From assembly GCA_021292105.1 (NCBI GenBank), contig CM037870.1:47046008-47110007 (forward strand): a stretch of 64,000 nt of DNA, written 5' to 3'. Source of the stretch: Anadara kagoshimensis. Its lineage: Eukaryota > Mollusca > Bivalvia > Arcoida > Arcidae. Below the pieces are notes generated by a model. The model saw only the letters and a list, made by a program, of their open reading frames with translations, was not told the DNA's origin and made no database searches. Of this stretch, positions 25,601 to 40,865 are shown in pieces (within the stretch, counting starts at the first letter, position 1; every line of letters begins with the position of its first letter). The position numbers and the translations under genes are program-made.

Positions 25601-28600
25601 GGATGTTATTGTCTGTAGGACCTCTGTAGTAGGCCTTGGGAAACCAGTGCTTTGATAGCAAAGTTTACTCATTTCACGGCCTAGATCAATTTCCCAGGAA
25701 CAGTTCCTAGACTGAGAAAGTTTGTTAGCTTGCTCTCTGAAGGTTAGTGTTCTTTTTTTCAAGTTCACTCAAGTTCCCAATGATCACTTTAATATGATTG
25801 AAATAACCTTTAATGTGGCATAGAATGCTGAAATATCATTTTATCTATCCACTCTTTAAGAAACTTCTAGTATCTGTTTTAGTTAAAATGCAAAAGCATA
25901 TGCAGATATTGTGCAAAGTATTATATTTTTACAAAAATTCAAATTCATTATCATAAACAGTTTTACAAAAACATAAGTGACCAATGAATTGTGTGGTTTG
26001 ACAAAGCATGGTAGGGGACAAAATCTTCCATAGGAGGGGGGCAGTGTTGTATGAGAAACAAAGTATTTTAGAGGAATTTATTAAATTCAAATTGAGTGCT
26101 AATAACCTAGCAGATATTTATTGATCATAGTACTCAAGACATAAGAAAAGGTGATAGCAAGTACCACTTAATGGTACCACTTAGTTAAAGTAGATTTAGT
26201 AGTACAGTATATCAGACAGGTATATAACTGTAAAATAAAGTACTTTATATTCAGGGTACACCCCAGTTAGGGGGAGTCTACAAGTAAAGGTGACCTTACC
26301 TCTATACCAACTTATAAATAAATATTTACTAAAACAACTACTTGATTTTTTAAATATTTATTTTTTCCTTTCTGGTTAAAAGCACTTGTGTGGATTATTT
26401 TTTCTTAAAAATATGAAACTTTTCCCTACTTTTAAGAGTATTTCATCAGTGTTAAGAATACTCGTGATTCAACTACACCTTTTTGCGCCCTCATCATTTA
26501 AATAAATAGGTTAAAACACAACAGGTGTTTCTTAACAAATATTTAATCCTTATAATAAGATTGTATTTATATTTCTACCTACAAATATTCCTAAAATAAA
26601 TCAAAATGGCTTTTAAAGGTTTAAAATGTACTGGGTACTATTTAATTAAAGTATATGTAGATAGCAAATTAATGGGTAGACTGTATTAGTATTTCATACT
26701 CTAGTGATATTTCTAAATGAACAGGAGTCTTATTAATTCCATTAATTGGATTCTTAGGGTCCATTTATATGGATAATTCTGTGGGACCTGTGGATCATTA
26801 TGACCATGCAATTTTGCTAAAGCACAGGTAAGTGTTAATTTCAACAATTTCATGATCCAAAGTTGAAAGAACACTGTATTTAGCTCCACAAGAGTTTAAA
26901 CCATTTCTAAAGTGCTTTTGTATGTCCCTTTTGGGTCATGACACCAAAACAACTATTGAAGACCAACAAGACTTCTTTATAGTATTGCTTAAAATTGAAA
27001 GAAGACTGAAGAAACCTAAACCTCTTCATGTACAATTTTGGTTTGCAAAATAAGTTTATTTACAATCTTTGGATGGCTATGGAGAACCTAGTTGCTCACT
27101 TACATTCATTGATATTGGCTAATTAGATGAACATCTCCTGTGGTAGCAAGTGTGGTAATTCCAGCTCCGTATATTAATGCTGCAGTTAAAAGCACATATT
27201 TTGATCTTGGGTCTGTGTTTGCAGTCCATTCTTTGTGAGGTCTATCAGATATTTGTCTGAATATTTTAAGTCAATACACATTTTAACAGGGGACGTCTAA
27301 ATCGGTAAAATCATGCTTATAATGCCCAGGATATTTGCCAGGTATGCCATTATTTGAAAGGGACATTTCTTATAAAATTACAAGTATTTTCGATGTTATC
27401 TTGGGTTTGAAAGTTCTGTCACATATCCAAAAGCTAAACACAACAAACACATTAATTTGTAGTTTAGTTAAATTAACTGCTAGGTGTCGGCTAAGTCGCC
27501 AAAAACTCTAAATAAGCAAGTGTTTAAAACAGTAGACAAATTCTGTGACAAAATCTATAAATTCTTATCAAATCAGTAAAAAATGCAATTAACCAGGTAC
27601 AAGTTTATTAACACAACTACCGGTGACAATTTTGTCATTCTGTCACAACTAGTGACTGTACTTTGATTTTAAATGTAAAGCTCTAAATGAATGAAAATCA
27701 CTTAGAAAATTTAATAAGTTTTAAGATGTATTGAAAAGTCTAAGAATTAGGACCAGAAACCATTTATCAACATGAGCTTATCAATGAGATTTTGAATTCT
27801 GATAATTGTGTCATAATAACTTATTATATTTGTAAATTACAGGTAGGCATGCCATAAATCATACTTATCATTTAAGTTATAGTAAACTGCTATAATCTTG
27901 ATCTTGGTGAAAATAAAAATTTTTAGACCAAAAAAACTTTTATTTTGTGGGTAAAAAGAAAAGTTATTTATTGGCACCTACAACATAAAGGAATTAACTT
28001 CCTTGTGGTTAAAATTGCATTCCACAATTTAAAGTGTAAATGCCATAAATTTTCATAGATCAGAACTTTGAATGTGCATGTCTCATTAATATTAGGTAAC
28101 AGTGTGCTTAGAGTGATTTTCATTGATAAAAGTAGAATATATAAAATGGCAATTTGCATTTATGCTAAATAAAAACTGTGGTAAAAAATTGATGGCCATT
28201 TGACTTTGTCTTCAAGGGATTCAATTTATGGCATTTGAAATGATTGCATAAAAAGCCTATTAGGGCCAAGTAATGAGCCTCTGTTATTCATGACATTCCA
28301 GATATGTTGTTGAAATTCTACTGGAAAGGGGTTCAAAATATATAGTCCAGTCCACCAGATCCAGTCTGCTAGCCAGAGAGACCTGTTATTAGACTTCCAT
28401 TCATGCATGTACCATCCAGTAGAATTTAAAATCCTTTGACTTAAAAAGCCTAAAAATGACAGAAGCTAGTTTTGTAAATTAAAAAGATCATATTTTTAAA
28501 AAAGAAGAAATATTAAGTTACTGCTAAGCATGTATCTGGCAACAGCCAACAAAACCAAGAACATGAAACAGTACAAGTTGATGAAAGAAACATTCAAACA

Positions 28601-31600
28601 ATACAACATATTTGGACTCAAACTCAATGTAAAGACTTTGGTTTCCATTTATGAGGGTATGTCACGATGTTAGATCCAGAATCTGTTAAATCCAGAATCG
28701 GCCATCACACTTTGCTGTTTAGACACTTACAGTCAGAGTGAAAACATGGCATTTGCAAATTACCAGACATTAGCACTGTCACTCACAAATGAAAGGCAGA
28801 AGTAATAGATTCTGAGTTGGCTACTGCCAAATGACTTCATTTAAAATGACTCCATTGTTAAAATTAGTTCCCATACATTAATGGTGCTCTGTTTATTTTG
28901 TTTAGGAAGAAGTCATTAAATCAAGAACAAATTATAAACTCTTTAGTGTCATGGAGATAAAAAAACATAATTAGTTTTACATGTTTAAATGTAATTAAGG
29001 TGAAAATGAAGAGTAAACTGTCTACCTTGACAAAGTTAGGTATGTTAATTAAAAACCTGTTAACTGTGTCAAGGTAGATTGTTTATTACGGAGAGAATAT
29101 AAATGCTGACAAAATTAATTAAATTTAATGATATTGTTTACTTCATTAACACAATCAGTATTTTGGTAATTGAATTATTTAGTCTTAATTTCATGAACAT
29201 AATTTGTTTTAAAATGACACAGAATTAGGGTATTCTTCTGTTTTATTCTCCTTCAGATGAGAACCTTAAACACACATGTCCCATGTCAGAGGAGGTATGG
29301 CTCAATTTGGCCTAGTGCCTCATGTCAGAGGAGGTATGGCTCAATTTGGCCTAGTGCCTCATGTCAGAGGAGGTATGGCTCAATTTGGCCTAGTGCCTCA
29401 TGTCAGAGGAGGTATGGCTCAATTTGGCCTAGTGCCTCATGTCAGAGGAGGTATGACTCAATTTGGCATAGTGTCTCATGTCGGAGGAGGTATGGCTCAA
29501 TTTGGCGTAGTGTCTCATGTCAGGAGGTATGGCTCAATTTTGCGCAGTGTCTCATGTCAGAGGAGGTATGGCTCAATTTGGCATAGTGCCTCATGTCAGA
29601 TGAGGTATGGCTCAATTTGACATAGTGCCTCATGTCAGAGGAGGTATGACTCAATTTGGCGTAGTGCATCATGTCAGATGAGGTATGGCTCAATTTGACA
29701 TAGTGCATTATTGAATTGCAGAATTATATGGATTTCTGCAATGTCACCTACACTATGTGACATTTCAAAATATGGTAAGCAAATAATCTATGACTAAAGC
29801 AAAAAGCTATTTCATTCAACCCCATTTGAATACATTTGTCTGTCAAATAAACTGTACCTCAAAATAAGCTGTAGTCTTGTTGCACTAGACACAACATATT
29901 AAAGAACCTCCCCTAAAAAAATGAAGATGGCTCATTTAGATCAACTGAACCAAAGGCTATGGGAGGTTATTGTTATGATCTTTTGTTTATGTTATGTGTA
30001 TTGATGTGTATTATGTGTCATACATCATCCCTGTCTTTATCAAGGCCATAATGACTTTAAATTATAAAACCTGTAAACATCTTAGCATAAATCAAAAGGC
30101 CACTAAAGCAGCACTTTGAATACCACCACCACCACCAACTAAACTGTATCAGTATCCAGATTATATCAAGTTCAGTTTAACTACCTGTATCCACGTAAAA
30201 TCAAAGGAAGCATTATGCAAAAATTTATGGAAGAACATTTTTATACATTTTTGAAAACTTACGTTTGATCAGAACAGATTTACACCAGTGACTGTGAAAT
30301 CTGTAACTAAACTGATGTGGATATTATAGTGTGCAAAGGTATCCCCTGCACATATGTCAGGTAGGCTATACTGTGAGGTAGGCAATAACGGAGGAACTAA
30401 TTTGAAATATAACATAATTATTGAAGCATGATAAAGTGCAGTAAATACCTTTACACATCATTAAAGTATGACACATATCATATTGTGAAATTTAAAATGA
30501 ATTTCTTTTATAAACCTTTACAGTATCAAGATGTATATGCATTAGATATGGTTTTTGTAACTTGTATGTGTTTATTTGGGTGGGCTATGGATGTCACATG
30601 TGTGTTGTTAGATTAGGAGTTTGATGAACCTATTAGGTATATATATATCTTTTATTGTTTTACATATGTCATTTGCCGGTACTTGGTGACCTTTGTCATT
30701 GAATTATGTCTGGGGTTAATAATTATTTATAATTATTTTGTCTCCCAAACAAAGCAGAGGACTAGTGTTTACTTCATGTCTTCTGCCAACATTTCTTGAA
30801 AACTATTTAACAGATCTTTATGAATCTTCACAACAACAATCTATGGATGGAATAGATATGCCATTTTGATCATGGACATGGTTTTTCTCCATTTGGGTTT
30901 GTTTGGTACTACACTTTTGAAACCACACCCCATTTCATTTATCACTTGTTTTGGCCTTTGAATGTTGCAGTGTGGTTTTTAGAAGGAAATATATTTCACA
31001 TTTCTTTACCAATGTTTAGGTCTGAATGAATTTCAAGAATACAAGATACTTGGTAGAGCTCACTAAGAATTTTTTTACTCTAGGATTCTTAGCAGGTGCT
31101 CAACTGGGGTGTAAAATACCATTCCACTTCTACTGCTTTGGTCAGTTGTATGTAGCACAAAAGAGCTTGTATGATGTGTTATATCCATGAAGCTATGCTA
31201 CTTTCGTGACAGCTTGATCTTATAAGATGAACAAGATGTGCAAGCTTCAATAACACCATTCTCGTGACATTTTCTATATGTATGACAAAATACTCTTGGA
31301 AATCCTTATGAGTAAACCCTTTTCCCTATATTATTATATTCAAATATTTTGTTTGACTAACTGACATATTAGGTGCATTAATTCAACAGGATATAAGTTA
31401 ATTCCCTTGTTGTTTTAAGTTTTGTACTAATTAAGAGACTTTATAACTTTAGCATTAATGCCAACTTTTTAACCCTCTTCCTGATACTTTGATGTTTGAA
31501 GTGTATTACCATCTGACATATAAACATGTCTATTGAAGATTTATTTTGTGGTTATCAGTATTTTAAATCTTGGCATTTTATCAGCATTTAGGGTACAACA

Positions 31601-34600
31601 ACATCATTAATGCATGCCTGCCCTCTGTAACTATATTTGGTGGTTTGGTATCTCATTAATTCGTTAAAGCTCGGTGTTACATCATTGTTACATGATCACA
31701 CATGTGAATACAGGATTACGATTATGTATATAACATTATGATTGATGATAGGGTATAACTAAAGTCTGTTTTACAATTTACGACCCTGCACATGATTTAC
31801 GATTTACAATCAAATGTTTACCTGATGTTACCTGTACACATGCAGGTAACTTTGTTTCTCGTTAGTTAGTACTCTGTGTGTGACAGGTGTTGAGTAAATA
31901 TTGCAGCAACAGGTAGGAAGATGCTTTATTATTTATAAATGTTCTAGATAATTTTATGAATCTTCAATTTTTTGTGTTCTGTAAAGTTTTAACTCTGACA
32001 TTTAATTTAAACCGGTTGTATTACTTTTCCATGGGATAAATTTTACAGTTGATTTAATTAATAGAATATAAGTTGAAGTATCCGGTATACTGTAGTATTT
32101 GTAGTAGAATATATGTACATGCATTAATAATTCAACTCTGTGCACATGTTGTAGTAGCTCATTGTGCACACATGCTACACTAGCTTGGTAATTTGGTGTC
32201 TCCATACTTGTAAACTGTATGATAACCCTTTTGGTGTTATACTAGTTTGGTATGTTCACGTGGAAACATTTTATCCATACTTGTAAATACTAACTATATT
32301 ATAACCCTTTGGTTTTTTGTTAATTTTGCCTTGAGAACAGTCATTGGGATCTGAGATAAATTCTGAATATGATGAATGTGCTGTGAAGTAATGGTGCTTT
32401 ATGCCCCAGTCAAGATTCTTTTACTTATACCACTTGCAAAGCAGTTAGTTCTGGAATGATGGAGGAAAAGCAGTTAGTTCTGGAATGATGGAGGAAGTTA
32501 GTGACTCAAGAAAACTACTGACCCAAGTTGGATAAATTGAACCTAGGTGTTGAGAGGTGCTTTGATCTGTAGACATGCATTTTAGGCCACTGATGTCCCT
32601 CTGAACAAAAAAGGGGATGCTATTTTCATATTATTAATTTTGATAGATTGTATAGCATCAATTTCATTGTACTTTATTGTAAACAATATGCCATACTTAT
32701 ATAATATACTGTAAAATCTTTGATCTATAGTTTTGTCTTTGACCTTAATCAGCCTGGGGTTTTGAGATTTCCACTTTAGCTGAGTTTGACCATTGATGTA
32801 AAGAAAATAGGTTCCAACTGTTCAGACAGTTTCATATATAGTCAAACACTTGGCATTATTACGTAAAATTTGCTTAAAATGAATTCTAATAATAATAATA
32901 ATAATTAATAATAATAATAATAATGTATATTTTGTTATTCTGATTTCAATTATTCATAGACAATTTATTATGCATCCTTTAATCCTAAAGTTGTCTTATC
33001 AATTTAACCTGTTAGATGCTGCTTTATTAAAGGGAGACAACTCTTTATACCTTAGCCATACACATTTTAATACTAATTGTTTAAGGTCAGTTTTCTTATC
33101 AAAAGAAGATAAGTTTTCTTTTATCATTAAAACCTTGTAGACAGGATCTAAGATAACAGTAAAATGTTGTCCTGATAAAGCTGTGATAAAGCCATGCTGA
33201 CACTGAGTGGTGGAAGTGAATGTAAATATTTATTATTTGACTTCCTACTCTATACATAATGGTAAGAACATTGTTATCATCTGTTTGATTATCCCAGTCA
33301 GCAGGTGCCCCTCCTACATGTTGTAACATAACATATGGGGTAGACAAGGATACTTGTATTCCTTGATTTAAATGGAAAATTATAGCCTCATTTAAGTATG
33401 CATAAAAAACCCACTTTCAGTGATTATCAATTTACACCTTACTATTAAGTTCATTTGTTTTAAAATACTATGCCAGTAAGAATCCATCACAAGAGAACCT
33501 TATCTAGAACAGCCCATGCATAGTGCTCCAAATTATTCATCCAACCACCAACCAACCTTTGTATAAACTACCACATATACAAAAATTATTGTTTGAAAAT
33601 GCTTATTTATGAAACAGTGCTGGGGTGTATATGGTTACTTGTAGTGAAAACCACTAATCTATATATTGATGACTTCATTGTGACTGACTACATGAACATC
33701 TCCAATCAAACCAGAGATGATAAAAGTTATAGATAATATTTTTGTGCCAACTGTGCTAAACTCATTTTTCAGAAACCTTTCTTTTTTGTGTACTTTACAA
33801 CTAAAAACATAAAGTGAAGGTTGTTTGGGAAAAACATCACTAAATTTTTATCAAACATTGATCTTGTTAGAATATTGTACCTACTCGTGATATATACCAA
33901 TAGATCAAACTCGTTCTTTTAATGATATTGCATAATTTATTGTAGGGAGCACAGATAATCAATAGAGTTTATTATATTTAGATAGTCGTACTTAGATAGT
34001 CACTTAGATTATGATGTTAACAATGTGAATGACACCAGATGTTAAATACAACCATTGTTTTCCAACATTAACCAACTGTCAGTATATAATAACCACTATG
34101 GTTGCTCAGTTGGTAAAGAGCTTGGTTCATATATAGGATGTCGGGGTTGGAAACCTAGTTGGGGACGACCAAATAAGTAGTGACTGCTCTTTCACCAAAC
34201 TTTTAGCATTTAGAAATGAAAGTCACTTGGTTCTTTGGAAGAGATCTTAAAAACTGATGCTCAAATCTTCCCTGCACATTACCCTGAGCTCACTACAAAG
34301 GTAAAAATGTCTGCCACTACACCTATAGTTGATGATAAGGTCAAAATTTCTGCAACTTCACCTATAGTTTGTGATGTCATGATATCAGTTAAATATTCTT
34401 GACTGGGACGTAAAACCCTAATCAATCAATCAGTATATAATACAAATAAGAATTTAGCTTCCACTATATCGAGCCATCCAGTTTAACCTTATTGACTTTC
34501 TGTTGTAATGTGTTACAAGTATGCTTACTCTAAACCCTTGTTTTAAATGTGAGATTGACCTTGGTCAACCACATGTCAGAGAGCAGTTTACCTTGGCAGT

Positions 34601-37600
34601 GTTATAGACTTGGAGTGTAACATGCCAGCCCTTGATAATTGAAAATATCCCAAGTTTAGATTTAAATACCAAAAACGTTAATATGTCACACACTTTGCAA
34701 ATACAAATAAAACTGTTTTATTGAATAGATACAATTTATTTCTTTAATCTTTATAAAGTTGAACATTTTCCAATTTCATAAGAAATCTGAAGTAGTTACA
34801 ATTGTACTAATACTTAAGAGGAACTTAGCAGCATGTAAGAGTATATTAGTAATACTTGTGAAATTACCTTATTCATGTTAAATTCATTTCAAGTTTTATT
34901 ATTGATTCATAATATATATGCTAATAGAAGTCTAACCCCTGTACACTTAGCTTGTACCTATTTTATTGTGAAGTACTGTATAAATAATTTTGTAGAAATT
35001 CTGTTGGTAAATAAAACCACACATATAATAGAAATATTTTAAACAGAAAGAGGCATCCCTGCGAATGCATTGCAGATCTTAGCAAAAAGGCACAATTTTG
35101 CCAAAAATAATATCTTGTAAAATCCTTTCAGATGGATGACAGCAACAACAACCAAATGTCTGCTTTGTCTTGGGGTTTTCAAGCAAGACACATTATCAGG
35201 GCTCAAAAGTTGTAACTACAATAAATTAGATGCCATGGCAACTAAGTTTGTCAATTGGTGAACAAGTTTTACCCATAAGTTGCCGGCATGGCAGCTGCTT
35301 TTAAGGGGATCAAAATTCTCCATCTTCCCAAGCACTTAAAGTTATATACCAATAACACAATTGTAACAACTTATCAACTTAATTAAAAATAGGATAGTTG
35401 CCAAATTGAGGCTTTTAGCATTGTCCTTCCTCGTGGGGTTTCAATTTTTGTGAAATTTGGCAAATTAAGTTGACAAGAATTTCCATTAGATTCTGAACAT
35501 TGGATTAAAGTAAAGTGTTATTTACTTGTAGGTGTTTTATATACATTGTATATGTCTATAATAACAGGTTCTGTATGTATTATTGATAATTCTTCTCTCT
35601 TTACCATCCTCCCTAGTGGCTAATAAACATCACAATAATACACATGATTGAACTGTATAAAAGATATGTATGGATTCTGTTAAATTGTATAGATTCTGTT
35701 AAAATAATGAATATTTAATAATTCTAGTAAACTGATATGTTTTTGTTTAAATCCTGACAATACATTAGCGATATGTGTAGTATGTCTGGTTTTAGGCCAT
35801 GTGTAATAATTATAGGGTTTTAGAGGTGTTTCTTAGTCTAAAACACCATTTACAATTTGGTTAGCCAGACTATTCTTAAGTATAGAAAGGGATCAGAGGA
35901 TAAGTGGTCTAAAGCACATGCTCGCCGACCACAGCGTCTCTCATCTCCTAGGTTTATTTGAATTCAACTCTGGCAGATCAGTGCAAAAAAATGTTAGTTC
36001 ACGTGTGGTTTTTCTTTGATATTCTGGTTTTTTTCCATCATTCTTAGAACTTTACCCTCAATATATGTTAAAGAATCTTGGCTGGGCCATAAAATGCCAT
36101 TACTCTAATCTTAGAGTTAGACTACTAAAGGTTCTTTAATTTCATCTAAAGACAATAATTATTGATATTGGACAATAAAGCTAATAAAGTTGGTTCTGTT
36201 TGTCCCTAATGACAAGTTTACCCAAATTAATATTCAGCTTCCTATCTTGAGACCTTAAGTGTTGATACATGTATATCATATTAGTTAGTCCTAATGAATG
36301 TTTTTGTTTTAATTCATATTCTGTTCCATGTCCAGGAAATTTGGTGCTAAAATTTGATCAGTCCTGGACCACCAATTAGTCCTTATAATCTTGGGATTCT
36401 AGTGTTTATATCAAATCAGTTTGTCCCATATGACCCATCCAGTTTTAATGGATATTTAATCTGATGTCCAGGGAATTTAGTGTTGAGTCCCAATCTATCC
36501 CAGATGACCCTTTCAGTTTTAATGGAAAGTTAAACCCAAGTCCTGGGAATTCAACGTTAATGTCAAATATACTGTGAAACAAAATTAACTAATCAGGTAA
36601 TTATTCCACCTTAGCAGCCTTTCAGATCTCCATCCCTTTAAGTGGTTTGTGATCGATTCTTGGTTCACTCGTTTTATGATGGTCTAGGCTAGGTTGTCGG
36701 TCATATGATGAAGTCTATATTTTTATTACTTATTTTATGTTTATTATATACTGTATATATAAATCCATTGTGACCTAATATAAGTGTGTCACACTCATCT
36801 GTTATATTTTGTCATGTCAACAACAGACAAAACCTGAACTATAAAATCTATTTTATTTATGAGTTTCCCTCCTTAGGGTACCTTGAATGTGTATAATTCC
36901 CTGGACTTTTGTATGGAGTATTTTTTATCTTGTTTCAGGCTTTGAAACAATATGTAGAGGGACTTTTCATTTAATAGGGTTTGTTTTATTTTTATCTTAA
37001 TCATAACAGAAAATGAAAGCATGTCTGTTTTTGGTGTTTCAAGAAAAATTCTTTAAATTATGTACCATAGTACAATGTAAAATATTTTAAGAAATTTAAA
37101 ATCTTCATAAATAAATGGTTACAACAAACAGTTTTCCACTGTAAGATCAGTAGGAATTTTGAAACATTTGACTCTTTATTTTAATTTGACATGTTGCCCA
37201 TTTTCATTTACTTCTTGTATGCAATCTTCAAAAATTGGGTAATTTGAAGTGTTTCTTAATTTGTGATATTTTGGTATTGTTTTGGTAATATTGTTGGTTA
37301 TAATGTCCAACAGGTTGACAAGGATTGTAGCAATATATATGACCCCTTATCTCAGAATTCTGTAAAAATGGCCTCTGTATTAGTAGTCTCCCATAGTTTA
37401 CTTCATTAGAAAAACAATCCTCTTCTTCTGACGACAGTCCAAGACACTTGAAACACTAGGAAAATCCCATAGATTATAAAACATTGATAATAAAGTGACA
37501 CCGTCAGAGTTATTATAGAATGGTTGTCTATCAGTTTTATCTATTTATAATAACCAGATCTTCAGTCAGGTCGAGTAATTGTGTAAGATGGAAGCAAGCC

Positions 37601-40600
37601 TCAAAAGTAATTATTGAGCTAATCATTAGAAGCCATAACGAGATAAATGATTGTTAATAATTAAAGCAGGCCTACATCTGTTACATGTCTCTGCGGATAT
37701 GCTGGGTAGGAAGGAAACTATAAAAGTCTGGTCCCATCAGCTAGGACTAACTGTTGATGATTGAACAGTAACTGGCTTCTGATCGAATCTGGTCAATATC
37801 AATCAGGAAAGTGTGCATATGTAACAGGTTTTTCTATTCCATGTCATAAACATTCAGAATTGTATTTTAAATTCTGGATTCTGGGAACTAAGGACTAAAT
37901 GTTGATGATCGAACATTAACTGACTTCTAAAAAAACTGCATGGTCAATATTGATCAGAAAATTGTGCATGTGTAACAGGTTTTTCTGTTCCATTTCATAA
38001 ACAATCAGGATTGTATTTTAAATTCTGGAATCTGGTTTAAGATTGGACATTATAATTAGGCAGATGATCTGTCCAGTATTTCAGTTGGAAATTGTCCATC
38101 TGCATATTGGCTGTTCCATTAAGTCATAAACAGCAAAGGATTTTTATTTTCAAATTCATGTACCTGTATTCATTTTAAATACATTGTATCCATTTAACTG
38201 AGAAAATTGATATTCATAATACCTGTGGGTGCATATAATTAACAATGGATAATTAATTACTATGGATTAATCAGCATAGATAATTGATTGTGATATTCTT
38301 GATGTGTAATTAATATATACATGAAGTTCTCAGAAAAAGAGGTTTATTTAAAAAAAAAAATATAACCAGACAACATGTATACTTTTTGCTTACGTAGAAT
38401 ACAGTGTGGATAACAATTAGTGTATCATGCCAAGGAAGCTACTAATAAATTTTTGAAATTAATCTAGACATCACGGAGGATATAATTCCTGCTCAGGAGA
38501 TAGGTACATTTAAATTTCGTGTGTAGATAACATTTATCAGGATTTACGATATCCGATTCTACCTTTTCATCGCTGATCACTTTCCTGTGGATGAAAGTTC
38601 AGACTGCATTTACAGACATTAAGGATCATCATAAAAACAATATTTTGGAACATAGTCAAGTGATATGTTTATTTGTGAGAAAAACTACTTAAGCCTAAAA
38701 TTTTATTTCATGGTAACTGATGTATGTGTGTAAAAATAAATCTGAATTAAAAAAATAAAAAATCTTCACAAGGCTAAAGGGTTTTGTCTTGTTACCTGCG
38801 GAATTATATGGTAAAAATTAATAGCAAAGCTTAGTGAACCAGGAAAAAATATTTTTAACTACCTCGTGGCAATTATTTATGGGAAGTGACTCTTAATATT
38901 TTATAAAAATGTATCAGATAAAATTATAAAAATTCTGTAAAATATTGAGAATTTATTCACTCAAACAGTGCAGTGTATCAGTAGTATATTTTTACAACTT
39001 TGGACTGGATTTTATTTCTGGAAAATTGAAAAAAAGAGTACATCTGAGAATTAATGATATGATGGATTAATTTACAGCATTTACCTGACATAACTTACCT
39101 ATATACACAGGTAAACCTCATGTTTATGGAATTCCCAAAATCTTAATTGGATAGTTGACAAATCAATCAGTGTAGTAATTGGAAAAAAAACTGAATCATA
39201 TACCTACAGTGTATAATATAGTTTTCATTAAGAGTTTTTTATTTTACTGTACCAGTACAGGTATAAATAACCACACAACAGGTAAACAAACATTGTTTAC
39301 ATGTAGATATTGGTTTTATGTTAAAACTAGGATATTATAATTGACTGGAGGTGCCTAGCTCATAAACATACAGACACTTGCTAAAATCAGGATTTGTTGG
39401 TTTGGTTGTACTGTACGCTCTCTAACTTTACGGTCAGGTGTTATAGTGAAGTTTTAGAAGGTCTTGTTAATGGATGTTTTTGTGTTAATGTTTTTATGAC
39501 TTTTATATATAGAAGATAAAAACTTGTTATGTACCTTCATGTTGAACATGTGTAAATAACACATAGGTACAAGGTGTGTGTAGTAAGAATTTGGTAATGA
39601 CATGGTGTGGATAGTATATACAGCTAACCCTAGCCATGACTCTCATTCATCTAACACTACAGCACAACAACAACATAGTCAACAGGTTGGTAAAACTTTT
39701 TTATTTATTTATTTATTTATTTTCATTCATTCATTCATTCATTCATTTTTTTTTGATCTTTAGAGAAATTCAATTCGTATTTTTAGGGGAGGGGACATGA
39801 TGGTTACTTGATGATTACTGGAAGGTGGTACATGTATTTGGATTAAAAGGGATTGATGGATAAAGTTAAAGTGGAGTGGTGGGATGGTATACACGTGTTT
39901 TACTCCCCAGTCAAGATTCATTGACTTATATAAAGGCAGCCAAGTTTTGGATGCTAGACTGGGGGAAACTGGAGTACCCATAGAAAACAATTGACCTTCA
40001 AAACAGCCAATTGACAACTTTTCTCATACTAAGTTCTGCTCAAAAGGGGTTCAACCCTATGTGGTGAAAGGCACTGTGATCTGTAAATGAATGCTTTTGA
40101 CCACTCTACCACTGAGCCCCCAAAATAAACTGGAAAGTGAAGAAAATGATAGTTGTGATAATGTTTGGATTCATGGAAGGGTGAATTAACAAGATGAAGA
40201 GAGGTGGAAATGGTGGTGAATATCTGGTTGTGGAATTACCATACACTTTAATTGTTTTAATACTGAATATATAATTTTATAATGACCAGGGAAGAAATGT
40301 TTCAAATTATTACTGCAGAAACACAACTTTTATTAGACACAGTTTACCAGTCATACAGGCCTTAATCATTTCATGTTGGTAGGAACTTCATAAAACCCAT
40401 ACACATGGCAGATTGTAGTTTATGTCTCAACTCCCTTCATTGAAGCTGTGGAGGCAGTTGTAAGACCACCATGAATACATTTGACAAGACTTAGGTCTTG
40501 CATTTCCAATGTACCGAACATCATCACCAAGGTCTTGCATTTCCAATGTACCGAACATCATCACCATTTAATATGGTTTAAAGTTCTTTATTTCACAAGC

Positions 40601-40828
40601 CATATTCTAGTTCAGTTATACTTTACATTTTTTACAGAAGCTTAAAATGATTGAATAAGCCATAGAATTTTACAGATGGTCTTCTCTTTGTTAGGATATT
40701 CCTGGTCCATGCAGCCAGTAGGGTAGTGCATACAGCTACATATGATACTGTAGATAAATTATAATTACGGTAACGCAGAATACAGCAAAACCTATTTTCA
40801 AGATGGGGAAGTCAAAATTTAAATCTTC

Positions 40829-40865
<37 letters not shown>

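Noticed and set aside
29257-29708. CRISPR-like array or repeat protein
   Set aside because: The 39-bp units are contiguous with no unique spacers, and the genome is animal. Open frames on both strands are a by-product of the period.
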